Shown here one piece after another: positions 23,172 through 32,491 of a DNA stretch of 50,600 bases. Location: the NCBI GenBank assembly GCA_023247035.1, contig JAHFHG010000010.1, forward strand, positions 1 to 50,600, in the 5' to 3' direction. A program made the position numbers and the translations under genes. Source of the DNA: Candidatus Omnitrophota bacterium. Lineage in GTDB: Bacteria > Omnitrophota > Omnitrophia > Omnitrophales > Aquincolibacteriaceae. The notes beneath the pieces were generated by a model. That model was not told the origin of the DNA and did no database searches. It worked only from the letters and a program-made list of their open reading frames with translations. How positions within the stretch are numbered: position 1 is the stretch's first letter; the number at the start of each line of letters is the position of its first letter.

Positions 23172-26100
23172 TTATTTTTTCTTTTCTTTGCTTTCCCTGC
23201 CTTCGCCTTCCCCGTCCGCGGAATCCGTTTGAGATTCTGAAGCCGCAAGCGCGGCGCCTTGGACGCCGTTGAAACTCTCAGATCCGATCTCGGAAGTTTC
23301 GGAGCTCGCCGGAGATCCCGGTCTTGCGGAAAAATTGACCCCCTTGGACGCGTTGTCCTCAAGCCAGGCCGCAATGGGGGTGGAAGCGGAGGCGCCTTGG
23401 AAGAATTCAGAAGTAACTTCCTCAGGCAAGTCGGCTCCCATTGAAACGCCTTGGAAACTATCCGCGCTTACTCCTGAAACAAAGAAAAGAGGAGACGCCA
23501 TCATGCCCAAGCCTTCTCCCATTGGAACGAAAATAAAGTTTTCAATAGAAGGCGGAAAGAAGTTTAAAGAGATTAAACTTTCATTTAATTCGGCCAAAGA
23601 AACCGTATCCTCAGGCTCGGCTGTGGAAGGCAGGCTGAAGAGCCAGGCGAAATTATTGAGCGAATCAACGCAGCCTAAGACGCATTGGAGGCTTGTAGCA
23701 TTCGCATTGTAGCTGTCTTTGACATCAAGGTATTCAACATTGCGCGTGGTGCCTTGCGGGTCAATCCGCCATTGGGTTCCGGATGCGTCCGAACGCAAAG
23801 ACAAAACGTTTCCGCTGGAGCCTTTCAGCGTCAAAGTGCCTGCGATGGTCTGTGTCGTCGATGCGGCAAAGGTCAACGTCTGGGCTGCGCTCACCGTTTT
23901 GGTCAAATTATTAAACGTTGTGCTGCCGGAAATGGTTTGATCGCCGCCGTCGAGCGTGACCGTTCCCGAGTTATGTGTAAATGTTCCGCCGGAATGGCTG
24001 AAATTTCCGCTGACGGTCAGCGTGCCGGAAGGAGCGGTCAGCGTGCCGCCCGAGAGCGTGAGCGCGCCGTTGACATCGTTTGTGCCGGAGCTTCCCGTGA
24101 ACGTCCCGCTCGAGATCGTGAGTCCTCCGTCAAAAGTCTGCGTCGCAGTCGAGGCTGAATACGTCCCGCCATTGACCGTGGCCAATCCCGTGGCGGTCGT
24201 CGTATTGCCGTTGGCGTTGTAAGTCCCGGCAGTGACGTTGAAGGCTCCTGCGATAGATTTCGCAGCCCCGGACTGGAAGGTGTCATTGGAATCCGTGGAA
24301 TTGATCGTCAGATTGTAATAATCCGTGCTGCCTGGATCGAGAATCGTGAAGGTATCCGCCGCCCCATCTCCGTCACCCACATAAAGCCAGGTACCGGAAT
24401 CGGTGTCCTGAGTTGTGAGAGTGACTGTTTCTCCACCTTGGAGTTTGAAGGTGCCGTTATTGACGAGGGTCGAGATGGTGACGTTTTCACTATTGAGCGA
24501 GAAGGTATCGTCAGTGCCGATGGTGAGAGTAGTAAAGGTCTGGCCTGAAGAAGACCCTGCGAGTTGAATGGTTTTGGAGCTTCCGTCTATGGTGACCGCC
24601 TTGAAGTTAGTGCCGGCCGCTGTATTGTCCGTAAGTGTGGAAGTGCTGCTTCCGTCAAACGTCCAGGTGCCCGAGTAAGCCGAGTTGTCAATTGTCCCGT
24701 TGGCGCCGACGCTCATATCTCCTGCGAGATTGACATTGGGATCATTGGTGGAGATATCGAAATCTCCGTCGGTGAGGGTAAAGGTATTGTTGACGTCCAA
24801 GGCGCCCGAGATGATAAAGTCATCGGAACCGCTGGCCCCTGAGTTGTTGAGAGTCAGGTTGTAGAGCGTGATGCCGTTTGTGGTGAAGGTCTGATCCGAG
24901 TTTCCGTCGAAAGTTACGGTGCCGGAATTATGGGTGAAGGTTGGGCTGCCCGAGACCGCGAAATTTCCGCTGACGGTCAGCGTGCCGGAAGGAGCGGTGA
25001 ACGTGCCGCCCGAGAGCGTGAGCGCGCCGTTGACATCGTTTGTGCCGGAGCTTCCCGTGAACGTCCCGCTCGAGATCGTGAGTCCTCCGTCAAAAGTCTG
25101 CGTCGCAGTCGAGGCTGAATACGTCCCGCCATTGACCGTGGCCAATCCCGTGGCGGTCGTCGTATTGCCGTTGGCGTTGTAAGTCCCGGCAGTGACGTTG
25201 AAGGCTCCTGCGATAGATTTCGCAGCCCCGGACTGGAAGGTGTCATTGGAATCCGTGGAATTGATCGTCAGATTGTAATAATCCGTGCTGCCTGGATCGA
25301 GAATCGTGAAGGTATCCGCCGCCCCATCTCCGTCACCCACATAAGCAAAAGTCCCGGAATTGGTGTCTTGAGTAAGTCCTGTAACTGTTTCCGACCCTTT
25401 CAATTTGACTGTGCCGTCGTTCGAGAACGTGGCCCCCGTCATCGTCCAGTTCAATCCGTTAAGATCAAACGTGCCGGCGGAATTGGTGAAATCCGTCGTC
25501 GTAGTCAAGTTGTTAGTGGCCAGCTGCAAGGTACCGGAACCGGAATGGGTGATGTTGGCGAAACTCGTGCCGCCGCTGTTGAAGGTCTGAGTGCCGGAAC
25601 CGTCGAAGGTGACGCGGTTCGTGCCGGGCGTGAATGTGCCTCCCGTCTGGGCCCAGTTGCCGCTCACCGTGAAGGTTCCGGAAGGCGCCGTCAATGTTCC
25701 GGAAGATAAAGTAACGGCTCCGTTCACGTCTGTTGTTCCGGAGCCGCCCGTATAAGTGCCGCCTGAAACCGTCAAGCCTCCGTCAAAAGTTTGCGTTGCG
25801 GTGGAAGCGGAATAAGTGCCGCCGCTTAAAGTGGCAAGGCCTGTAAACGTTGTCGTATTTCCGTTGGCATCGTAAGTGCCCGAAGAAAGTGTCAGAGCGC
25901 CCGCCACCGCTTTGGCCGCTCCCGATTGAATCGTATCGTTGGAGTCTGTGGTATTGATTTTTAGATCGTAATAATCCGTGCCGCCGAAATCAATGAGAGT
26001 AAACGTATCTGCCGCAGAATCGCCGTCGCCGATGTATTCCACCGTCCCCGAATCCGTGTCCAGATTACTGACGTTGGTTAAGGTCTCAGAACCCCGCAGC

Positions 26101-28577
26101 TTGAATGTCCCGGAATTTGAAACCGCTGCCGAAGAAGCGAATGAAAAATTGTTGCCGGCCAGAGCAAAAGTATTGCCGGAATTGATCGTCAGAGCGGACA
26201 TCTTGACGGCACTGCCCAGCGTGGTTGTCTTGCTCGAGCCGCCGATGACGACCGCTCCCAAGTCCTGTTTAGTGGTATTGGAATCCGTCAAAGTGAGCGA
26301 GCCGTCCAGAGTAAAGGCGGAGCTATTCGAAGACTTGGTGAACGTCGTGCCGCTGCTTAAGGTAACGTTCCCCGCCGCGTTCAAGGTAGAAGTGGATTGC
26401 TTAAACGTTCCGGCCGTCAGATCAAAGGTGCCGGCTACGACCGATGCCGCACCCAACTGAAAGATGTCTGTCGTGCCATCCGTAGACCAAACCTGCAGAT
26501 TAAAGTAATCCGTTGACCCAAAATCTTTAATCGTATAGGTGTCCGCAGCGCTGTCCCCATCACCTAAATAAAGCCAGGCCCCGGAATCTATATCATTGGT
26601 TAAACCGGTGATGGTCTCGGATCCGACCAGTTGCAAAGTTCCGCTCGCCGTATTAGAAAAAGTTGCTCCCGTCATGGTCCAGTTCTGGCCGTTTAAAAGG
26701 AAAGTGCCGGCATTGGTCACAGAACTCGTTACGGTCAGGTCGGTGGTAAGGGCTATATAAGCCCCGCTGGCGACGCTGATCGCATTATAACTTCCTGTGG
26801 AGCTGAAAAGCTGGAGCGTCCCGTCCCCATCAAACGTGAGCGTCCCGCTGCGGGAGGTGAAGGTCGAGTTGCCTACAAAGTATCCAGCTACATTGATTCC
26901 ATAATTGCTCGTACTCACATCCAGATTGCAAGTCGAGAGGGTGATCGATCCATTCGCATCCATTGCCGCGCCCAACTGGAAGATATCGACCGCGTCCGAG
27001 GCGCTGAAGGTCACGTTATAATAATCCACCGTTCCGGATCCAAAATCTTTGACGGTATAGGTATCCACCGCGCCGTCATTGTCTCCTTTATAAAGAACAG
27101 TCCCGGAGTCCGTGTCCAGGTTCAAGACATTGGTAAAAGTTTCGCTGCCGATGAGCGTGAAGGTGCCGACGTTGCTTACTGCTGTGGAAGAGTCGAATCC
27201 TAAATCCTGGCCGTTGATGTCAAACGTCACGTCGGCATTGTTGATCGTCAAGCCGGTCAGTGAAGTGACGGCGTTGTTGGCCGTGTACGTGGGAGCCGAG
27301 CTGGCCGACCGGTCCAGAGTTAAAGCGGCGACATTGGTGATTGTCCTTAAAGTGGAATTCCCGGAGGTATAAATAGTCAAGTTTTTGTTGCCGCCCACGA
27401 TAGACGAACCGGAATTCATACTGAAAGTCCCCGCTCCGCTGTCGTCACTGTCGGCGTCGAATACCGTGTTTCCGGTAAGGGTAATGACCGCGTTCGTATT
27501 CACAGTGATGTCGGCTACGTCGGAGGTCGTCCCGGTATAGTTTCCAGTGTCCAGAGTGACCGCGTTATCGGCATTTTGAACATAGGCGTGTCCAGGCGCA
27601 TAAGTTCCTCCGACGTGAAAGGAAGCTCCTTTTTCATAAAGGATATCCGATTGGAGTTCCCCTGTGCTTTGGATCGCTCCGGTCTCGTTACTGATCAGCT
27701 CGATCACTCCGTCCTTGCCGGCCACGGCTTTGTCTGCGCGGATAATCCCTTCCTGATTGATGGCGCGATCGAAGAGACCGGCCGCAGCCTGGGCATTGAG
27801 GCTGACAGTCCCTCCCTGCGCCTCGATCCGGCCGGACTGTTTGATCTGATCCGAAATGGGATTTCCTTCGGCGTCAAGCACCTGGTGAGAAGTCTCCTTG
27901 TCGATTCCCACGGAAATTTGCCCTCCCGATGAAACTCCTACAGTCACCACATCGCCCGCGGCCAGGGAAACGGTTCCGAGCGGCGCCTTGATCGAACCTT
28001 CATTTGAAACAGCGCTCCCTACCAGCACCGCAAAGCCTCCTTCCCGGGTTTCGATCAATCCCTGATTCGTCACCTCCTTAAAATTTTCCTGAACGGTGTG
28101 ATCCATATTTCCGAAAACGTAATTCCCGTTCAGGAAGTGTTCATTTGAAATGTCGTGCGTGGAAGCAATCAATCCTCCCACATTGACCATTGCAGTCGGG
28201 GCAAAAAGAATTCCTGCGAGGTTGACAAGGGTGAGGTTGCCGTTTGCGGTAAGGGCGCCAAAAATTTCGGTGGGAGAGTTTCCGATCACGCGGTTTAAAA
28301 CAAAAGAATCCGACGAAGGCTGGAAAAAATTGACGATTTGATTCTGGCCAATGTCGAAGGAATGGTATTCCAGGATTGCCTGATCCGAAGCCGTGATGTT
28401 TGTGGTGTTGGCATCGGGATGTTCAACCGTCGCAGTGCCGGAAATAACTTGCGGATCTTCGAAGGCCAAAACAGGAAAAACGGGATAGAAGAAAGAGAAA
28501 ATAGTGAAGATGAATATAAAGCAAGAAGTAAAAAATCGATTCTTTCTGATTATTCTTTGATCTGTTGTAATCAGCAT
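23172..28577 (-). CDS. Very large two-partner-secretion exoprotein (TpsA-like, filamentous haemagglutinin type)
   Basis: An 1801-residue secreted protein. A long signal peptide (hydrophobic FIFIFTIFSFFYPVFPVLAF) precedes a TPS/haemagglutination-activity domain at about residues 40-300, recognised by DQAILEYHSFDIGQNQIVNFFQPSSDSFVLNRVIG, ALTANGNLTLVNLAGILF and the GGLIAS-NEG--T-G beta-helix pattern. The rest is Thr/Ser/Gly-rich beta-solenoid repeats. Five copies of a GDGDxAADTxT-type motif occur, encoded near 27060-27095, 26540-26575, 26010-26040, 25310-25344 and 24350-24384. The last two belong to an exact duplication (24042-24384 and 25002-25344). A Cys pair (QCVLGCV) lies about 150 residues before a charged C-terminus. 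It follows its presumed transporter tpsB. An adhesin or contact role is inferred. Confidence 0.9.
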   Translation of the reverse strand: MLITTDQRIIRKNRFFTSCFIFIFTIFSFFYPVFPVLAFEDPQVISGTATVEHPDANTTNITASDQAILEYHSFDIGQNQIVNFFQPSSDSFVLNRVIGNSPTEIFGALTANGNLTLVNLAGILFAPTAMVNVGGLIASTHDISNEHFLNGNYVFGNMDHTVQENFKEVTNQGLIETREGGFAVLVGSAVSNEGSIKAPLGTVSLAAGDVVTVGVSSGGQISVGIDKETSHQVLDAEGNPISDQIKQSGRIEAQGGTVSLNAQAAAGLFDRAINQEGIIRADKAVAGKDGVIELISNETGAIQSTGELQSDILYEKGASFHVGGTYAPGHAYVQNADNAVTLDTGNYTGTTSDVADITVNTNAVITLTGNTVFDADSDDSGAGTFSMNSGSSIVGGNKNLTIYTSGNSTLRTITNVAALTLDRSASSAPTYTANNAVTSLTGLTINNADVTFDINGQDLGFDSSTAVSNVGTFTLIGSETFTNVLNLDTDSGTVLYKGDNDGAVDTYTVKDFGSGTVDYYNVTFSASDAVDIFQLGAAMDANGSITLSTCNLDVSTSNYGINVAGYFVGNSTFTSRSGTLTFDGDGTLQLFSSTGSYNAISVASGAYIALTTDLTVTSSVTNAGTFLLNGQNWTMTGATFSNTASGTLQLVGSETITGLTNDIDSGAWLYLGDGDSAADTYTIKDFGSTDYFNLQVWSTDGTTDIFQLGAASVVAGTFDLTAGTFKQSTSTLNAAGNVTLSSGTTFTKSSNSSAFTLDGSLTLTDSNTTKQDLGAVVIGGSSKTTTLGSAVKMSALTINSGNTFALAGNNFSFASSAAVSNSGTFKLRGSETLTNVSNLDTDSGTVEYIGDGDSAADTFTLIDFGGTDYYDLKINTTDSNDTIQSGAAKAVAGALTLSSGTYDANGNTTTFTGLATLSGGTYSASTATQTFDGGLTVSGGTYTGGSGTTDVNGAVTLSSGTLTAPSGTFTVSGNWAQTGGTFTPGTNRVTFDGSGTQTFNSGGTSFANITHSGSGTLQLATNNLTTTTDFTNSAGTFDLNGLNWTMTGATFSNDGTVKLKGSETVTGLTQDTNSGTFAYVGDGDGAADTFTILDPGSTDYYNLTINSTDSNDTFQSGAAKSIAGAFNVTAGTYNANGNTTTATGLATVNGGTYSASTATQTFDGGLTISSGTFTGSSGTNDVNGALTLSGGTFTAPSGTLTVSGNFAVSGSPTFTHNSGTVTFDGNSDQTFTTNGITLYNLTLNNSGASGSDDFIISGALDVNNTFTLTDGDFDISTNDPNVNLAGDMSVGANGTIDNSAYSGTWTFDGSSTSTLTDNTAAGTNFKAVTIDGSSKTIQLAGSSSGQTFTTLTIGTDDTFSLNSENVTISTLVNNGTFKLQGGETVTLTTQDTDSGTWLYVGDGDGAADTFTILDPGSTDYYNLTINSTDSNDTFQSGAAKSIAGAFNVTAGTYNANGNTTTATGLATVNGGTYSASTATQTFDGGLTISSGTFTGSSGTNDVNGALTLSGGTLTAPSGTLTVSGNFSHSGGTFTHNSGTVTLDGGDQTISGSTTFNNLTKTVSAAQTLTFAASTTQTIAGTLTLKGSSGNVLSLRSDASGTQWRIDPQGTTRNVEYLDVKDSYNANATSLQCVLGCVDSLNNFAWLFSLPSTAEPEDTVSLAELNESLISLNFFPPSIENFIFVPMGEGLGMMASPLFFVSGVSADSFQGVSMGADLPEEVTSEFFQGASASTPIAAWLEDNASKGVNFSARPGSPASSETSEIGSESFNGVQGAALAASESQTDSADGEGEGRESKEKKK
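24042..24384 (-). repeat. 343 bp perfect direct repeat in the exoprotein gene, copy A
   Basis: Identical base for base to 25002-25344, offset 960 bp (320 codons), so the frame is kept. The identity stops abruptly at both ends, with near identity (two mismatches) for about 40 bases just to the left. A third, clearly diverged copy covers about 25660-26030. Confidence 0.9.
25002..25344 (-). repeat. 343 bp perfect direct repeat in the exoprotein gene, copy B
   Basis: Second exact copy of the repeat at 24042-24384. It encodes the same module of 114 residues, from the TFTAPSG-side Ser/Gly-rich strands back to GDGDGAADTFTILDPGSTDYYNL. Exact identity at synonymous sites points to recent duplication or gene conversion. 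Confidence 0.9.
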
Positions 28578-28704
28578 ATATTTTTTGCTTTCTATTTAGA
28601 TTTTAAACGTTTTATTTATAGCTTCAGCGCCCAAAATAAATTATGCTCGATCACAGGAGGAAACGCAAATTAAGGGGAAAACTCAGAGGGGAAATAAGGT
28701 GGAA

Positions 28705-30381
28705 TTACACTTCCATTTGCAGCTGGAAGTGCAGGCGCGTGTGGTCGGATTCGGTAAGAGGTTCCTGGCCGATGGCGTGGCCGATTTCGACGCGCGCGGA
28801 AAGATATTCTTTTAAACGAATCCGCAAGCCGCCTCCCAAACCCATCAGGTGGCGTTTTTTGAATTCCGCCGCAGAAGCGCCGCGAAGCCGGCCGTATCCT
28901 TCATCAAAAAAAACAACTCCTTCGAGGGCCGGGATTTTCCAAAAAGGCAGCGGGATGGGAAATAAATATTCGAAGCTGAACAGAACGGCTTGATCCGCCA
29001 AATAATCTCCTTCCGGATATCCGCGCACCGTGCCGGCGCCGCCCAAATAAAATTCTTCCTGAGACAGAAGTTTGTCCAAGGAAACTTGATAGTCCAATTT
29101 AAAACTCGTCCGGCTTCCAAAAGGCATTCTGAGAATACGGGAAATACTGCCCGTATATTTCACAAAACTGGGGTCCGCGCTGACGCGTCCCGACAAAGGA
29201 TTGCCTTCGCCTGAGGCCCCGAGCCCATTGAGGCCAAAACCAAACTGATTGGAAAGAAGAGTGTATCCCTTCGAATCGTATTCCGTCAGATCCGCCGCGG
29301 GACGCAGAACACGGAGACGTTCCCGCCGCCGGACCCCGCTAACGTCCCGGCTGCGGCTTTCTTTAAAATCAAATCCGAAGGATAAATTGGCGGCCAGCCG
29401 GTCGGTCTGCATCAAAGCCTGGCGCAGGGAAATCGAATAACTGCTGGAATCGCCGTGGACATCCGAACCTTTAAATTCCCTTTTTGGGGCGGCCTGGGAA
29501 TGGCTGAAGCCGAAAATAGCTTGAGTGCCGAACGAGGTCAAGGGGACGAGATATTGCGCATAAATCGCGCCGAAATCTTTGCCGAACACGGTGCCGATAA
29601 GAAAGATACTATCCGGGATCAAAGCGTTATTGTAGCGGGCCATAAATCCGTAGCGCCTTCTGCCCGTGGTTTTGCTTCCCTGGTTATCATATTGAAAACG
29701 CCCGTGGCCCGGAAACTTGTCTTTTATTTTCAGATAAACGTCCGTGGCTGCAGCTTCCTTGCCCGGCCGAAGCACGATTTGGGCTTGACGGTCCGGATTG
29801 CCGTTGATTCTCCGCAGGCTCTTTTGAAGCTCCTCATATTGAAGGGGCTCTCCCTCTCTGAGCGTCCAGTAGCGCCGGACGGCCTGATCGGAAAACCAGC
29901 GGCTGCCTTCGATATAGAGCTTGCCGAACTTGCCTTCGAGGACTGTAAGGGTCAGGCGGCCTGATTCCACCCGCTGAGGAGGAACAAAAACAAGCGTTGT
30001 GATATAGCCGCGGCGGCGGTGCTCCTGTTGGAGGAGTTTCGCCAATCGGTTGGCTTCCGTTAAGGTAAGTTCGCGGCCTTCGAAAGGTTTCAGAAAGGGA
30101 CGCAATTCCTCAGGGGGAATAAGCCGGCTTCCTTGAAGGACAATTTCCCGGACGAAAAATTTCAGCTCGCCTTCCGCCTTTGGCTTTTCCGGTTCCGGGG
30201 CCTTTTTAATCAATGGTTTTTTCTTGCGCTTTGTCTTCAAAACCTCTGAGCGCGACTCTTCGAAGGCCCGCTGGTCAATCACGTCCGCCTCGCTGGAGTG
30301 AGGGGGCTGCTGGGGCTCCTCCGCAAAAAGGCGGGCTGCCCCCAGGAAGATGATAAGGAATAAAGGGACAGGGACTTTCAT
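28705..30381 (-). CDS. Two-partner-secretion outer-membrane transporter (TpsB, ShlB/FhaC family)
   Basis: About 558 residues. From the ATG at 30381 there is a clean signal peptide (MKVPVPLFLIIFLGAARLFA); a longer frame opens at 30432. A proline-rich linker and two POTRA domains follow (about residues 95-240; motifs VLQGSRLIPPEELRPFLKPFEGRELT and LYIEGSRWFSDQAVRRYWTLREGEPL). The C-terminal half is a 16-strand barrel with the VRGYPEGDYLADQAVLFS motif (the conserved V-R-G-Y/F in loop 6), ending in a terminal strand rich in aromatic and charged alternation (HTRLHFQLQMEV). It would move the TpsA protein encoded directly downstream across the outer membrane. Confidence 0.93.
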   Translation of the reverse strand: MKVPVPLFLIIFLGAARLFAEEPQQPPHSSEADVIDQRAFEESRSEVLKTKRKKKPLIKKAPEPEKPKAEGELKFFVREIVLQGSRLIPPEELRPFLKPFEGRELTLTEANRLAKLLQQEHRRRGYITTLVFVPPQRVESGRLTLTVLEGKFGKLYIEGSRWFSDQAVRRYWTLREGEPLQYEELQKSLRRINGNPDRQAQIVLRPGKEAAATDVYLKIKDKFPGHGRFQYDNQGSKTTGRRRYGFMARYNNALIPDSIFLIGTVFGKDFGAIYAQYLVPLTSFGTQAIFGFSHSQAAPKREFKGSDVHGDSSSYSISLRQALMQTDRLAANLSFGFDFKESRSRDVSGVRRRERLRVLRPAADLTEYDSKGYTLLSNQFGFGLNGLGASGEGNPLSGRVSADPSFVKYTGSISRILRMPFGSRTSFKLDYQVSLDKLLSQEEFYLGGAGTVRGYPEGDYLADQAVLFSFEYLFPIPLPFWKIPALEGVVFFDEGYGRLRGASAAEFKKRHLMGLGGGLRIRLKEYLSARVEIGHAIGQEPLTESDHTRLHFQLQMEV

Positions 30382-30418
30382 ACTAAAGCTCGTTTTGCAA
30401 AAACGGACGATTCGATCT

Positions 30419-31288
30419 TTAAATAGAGGCATTCTTCGATGAAATGTTCCTGCGCCGTTTTGAGGCTTCCGCCAACATCCGCCAAAGTAAAGCGCCCTGT
30501 TTTCTGTTCAATGCTTTTTTGAATTGTTTGATCACCCTTTCGAACCGGCTTAATGATTCAAAAACCTTCCGCCGGTTCTCCAAAAAAATGGGGCCCCACA
30601 AAGAGGGATGGCCCTGGGCGATCCTCGTGGTGTCGCGGAATCCTTGGGCGGAAAAATCAAGCGATTGAGGCGGTACGGAAAGCATCAGGCACACCGCCAG
30701 CGCGTGAGGAAGGTGGCTGATCCGGCTTACAATCAAGTCGTGTTTTTCGCAAGTCACTTCAATCACGCGCCCGCCCAGGAAGCGCCAAAAGGATTTGACG
30801 CGGGCGATACTTTTCTCAGAAGTTCCGGGAGAGCGGATCACGAAAATCAAACTGTTCTGATAAAGTTTTTCACACGCCGCTTCGATTCCCCTCACGTGCG
30901 ATCCTGCCATTGGGTGGGCGCCTACAAATTGAATGTTCTTAAACTTTTTTTTGGCCGCCCACCGGACGATCTCCCCTTTAATGCTCCCGACGTCCGTGAC
31001 GATCGTGCCGGGACGGGCAGACGAATCAATCTTACCGAGAAGATATTTGAGGACATTAACGGGCGTGCAGACAATCACGATATCCGCCCGGGCCGAATCT
31101 TTAAGCTCGCGGCTTGCGGTATGAACCCATTTTTTCCGGAGGGCAATCCTTCGTGAAGAGGCGCTGCGGCTGATGCCGAGGATACGGCTTCGCGGAAACT
31201 TGGCGCGGCAAGCCGCGGCCAAGGAGCCTCCCATCAATCCGAGCCCCACAATCGCTATCGTTCGGGGTTTAAAAGAAGGCTGAGACAT
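30419..31288 (-). CDS. tyrA: Prephenate dehydrogenase
   Basis: NAD(P)-dependent oxidation of prephenate to 4-hydroxyphenylpyruvate on the tyrosine branch. A Rossmann motif lies at the start (IAIVGLGLMGGSLAAACR). Family motifs include VIVCTPVN, VTDVGSIKGEIVRWA, FVGAHPMAGSHVRGIEAA, VSRISHLPHALAV and the helical GFRDTTRIAQGHPSLWGPIFLENR. At 289 residues it is single-domain length without a chorismate mutase or ACT extension. It lies 181 bases from aroF, separated by a palindromic repeat, and runs into the TPS genes with little or no gap. Confidence 0.94.
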   Translation of the reverse strand: MSQPSFKPRTIAIVGLGLMGGSLAAACRAKFPRSRILGISRSASSRRIALRKKWVHTASRELKDSARADIVIVCTPVNVLKYLLGKIDSSARPGTIVTDVGSIKGEIVRWAAKKKFKNIQFVGAHPMAGSHVRGIEAACEKLYQNSLIFVIRSPGTSEKSIARVKSFWRFLGGRVIEVTCEKHDLIVSRISHLPHALAVCLMLSVPPQSLDFSAQGFRDTTRIAQGHPSLWGPIFLENRRKVFESLSRFERVIKQFKKALNRKQGALLWRMLAEASKRRRNISSKNASI

Positions 31289-31330
31289 TTTCCCTTGGGC
31301 TGATCAGGTGAACCAGAATTCCCGTATATT

Positions 31331-31433
31331 TTGTCATTCCTGCGGAAGCAGGAATCCAGGGTGTAGACCCCAACGAAACCCATTGATTTTGTTTATAGAT
31401 TCCGGCTCGGCCTTCGGCCGTCCGGAATGACAA
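31331..31433. repeat. 103 bp MITE-like palindromic element between aroF and tyrA
   Basis: The ends are a perfect 10 bp inverted repeat: ttgtcattcc (31331-31340) and ggaatgacaa (31424-31433). Inside are two further hairpins: attcctgc-ggaa-gcaggaat (31336-31355) and a nested structure around cggccttcggccg near 31410-31426. There is no coding potential. The layout fits a non-autonomous palindromic repeat of the kind scattered in many bacterial genomes. Confidence 0.7.
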
Positions 31434-31469
31434 GCGGATTTCAAATAACATAAACCTTTATAGGGTTAC

Positions 31470-32486
31470 TTAAATCTCTCGCCCTACAGCCTGGGCCACC
31501 AGTTTCATTTTTTCCATCAGCGTAACAAATTGCTCGGGAAGGAGAGACTGGGCGCCGTCGCTTTTGGCCTGCTCCGGATTAGGATGGACTTCAACCATAA
31601 TCCCGTCGCAGCCTGCGGCAATCGCCGCCAGCGCAATCGGAGAAACGTAGGAGCGCTTTCCCGTTCCGTGCGAAGGATCGACGAGAACCGGCAAATGGGT
31701 TTCTTCTTTGATCACGGGCACAGCGTTAATATCGACGGTATTTCTCGTTGCGGTTTCAAACGTGCGGATTCCGCGCTCGCAAAGCATCACTTTGAAATTC
31801 CCTTTGGAAAGAAGATACTCGGCGGAAAGAAGAAGCTCGCTCACCGTGGCGCTGAGGCCGCGCTTGAGAAGCGTCGGTTTTTTCGACATGCCGCACTCCT
31901 TAAGAAGGTCGAAGTTCTGCATATTCCGCGCGCCGATTTGGAGCATATCGGAATATTGGCAAACCAGATCGACATTGCGCGGATCCATGACTTCCGTAAC
32001 GACAAGCAGGCCGAAGGCGTCGGCCGCTTCGCGCAGATATTTCAGACCCTCCTCTCCCAATCCTTGAAAAGAATAAGGAGAGGTGCGCGGTTTAAAGGCC
32101 CCGCCGCGCAGAAACGCGGCGCCCGCCTTTTTGACGGCCTCCGCGGTTTTAAATAACATGTCCCGGTTCTCTACAGAACAGGGGCCGGCCATAATCACGA
32201 TTTTTTTTCCGCCTACCTTGACGCCGTGAGGCATTTCAAATTCCGAGGCTTCGGGCTTGAATTCGCGGCTGGCCAGTTTATAAGGCTTCAAAATAGGCAC
32301 GACGGACTGGACGCCGGGAAACGCCTCAAAAGGTTCGACGCGGACCTTTTCCTCTTCTCCGATCACGCCGATAATCGTGCGCTCCACTCCCCGGGACACC
32401 TGAGGCGTAAGCCCCAATTCTTTGACCTTATCGCAAATGTGACTGATCTGCTCCGGCGTTGCCGTAGATGTCATTACAATAATCAT
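31470..32486 (-). CDS. aroF: 3-deoxy-7-phosphoheptulonate synthase (DAHP synthase, type I-beta)
   Basis: First step of the shikimate pathway: condenses PEP and erythrose-4-phosphate. The N-terminal ferredoxin-like regulatory domain (about residues 1-75) is typical of the I-beta class. The barrel shows [54 protein letters not shown] and the metal/substrate motif [13 protein letters not shown]. The chosen ATG at 32486 lies 9 bases behind GGAG and just after hisC; the frame upstream is non-homologous. The I-beta domain may give feedback control by an aromatic product. Confidence 0.95.
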   Translation of the reverse strand: MIIVMTSTATPEQISHICDKVKELGLTPQVSRGVERTIIGVIGEEEKVRVEPFEAFPGVQSVVPILKPYKLASREFKPEASEFEMPHGVKVGGKKIVIMAGPCSVENRDMLFKTAEAVKKAGAAFLRGGAFKPRTSPYSFQGLGEEGLKYLREAADAFGLLVVTEVMDPRNVDLVCQYSDMLQIGARNMQNFDLLKECGMSKKPTLLKRGLSATVSELLLSAEYLLSKGNFKVMLCERGIRTFETATRNTVDINAVPVIKEETHLPVLVDPSHGTGKRSYVSPIALAAIAAGCDGIMVEVHPNPEQAKSDGAQSLLPEQFVTLMEKMKLVAQAVGREI

Positions 32487-32491
32487 GCTGT

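Noticed and set aside
24038-25182. Long plus-strand open frames within the exoprotein gene
   Set aside because: They are antisense shadows of the repetitive minus-strand gene, duplicated with it, and lack ribosome binding sites or family motifs.
23172-28577. Contact-dependent inhibition toxin (CdiA) reading of the TPS protein
   Set aside because: No VENN motif, no toxin-like C-terminal domain and no immunity gene directly downstream on the same strand.
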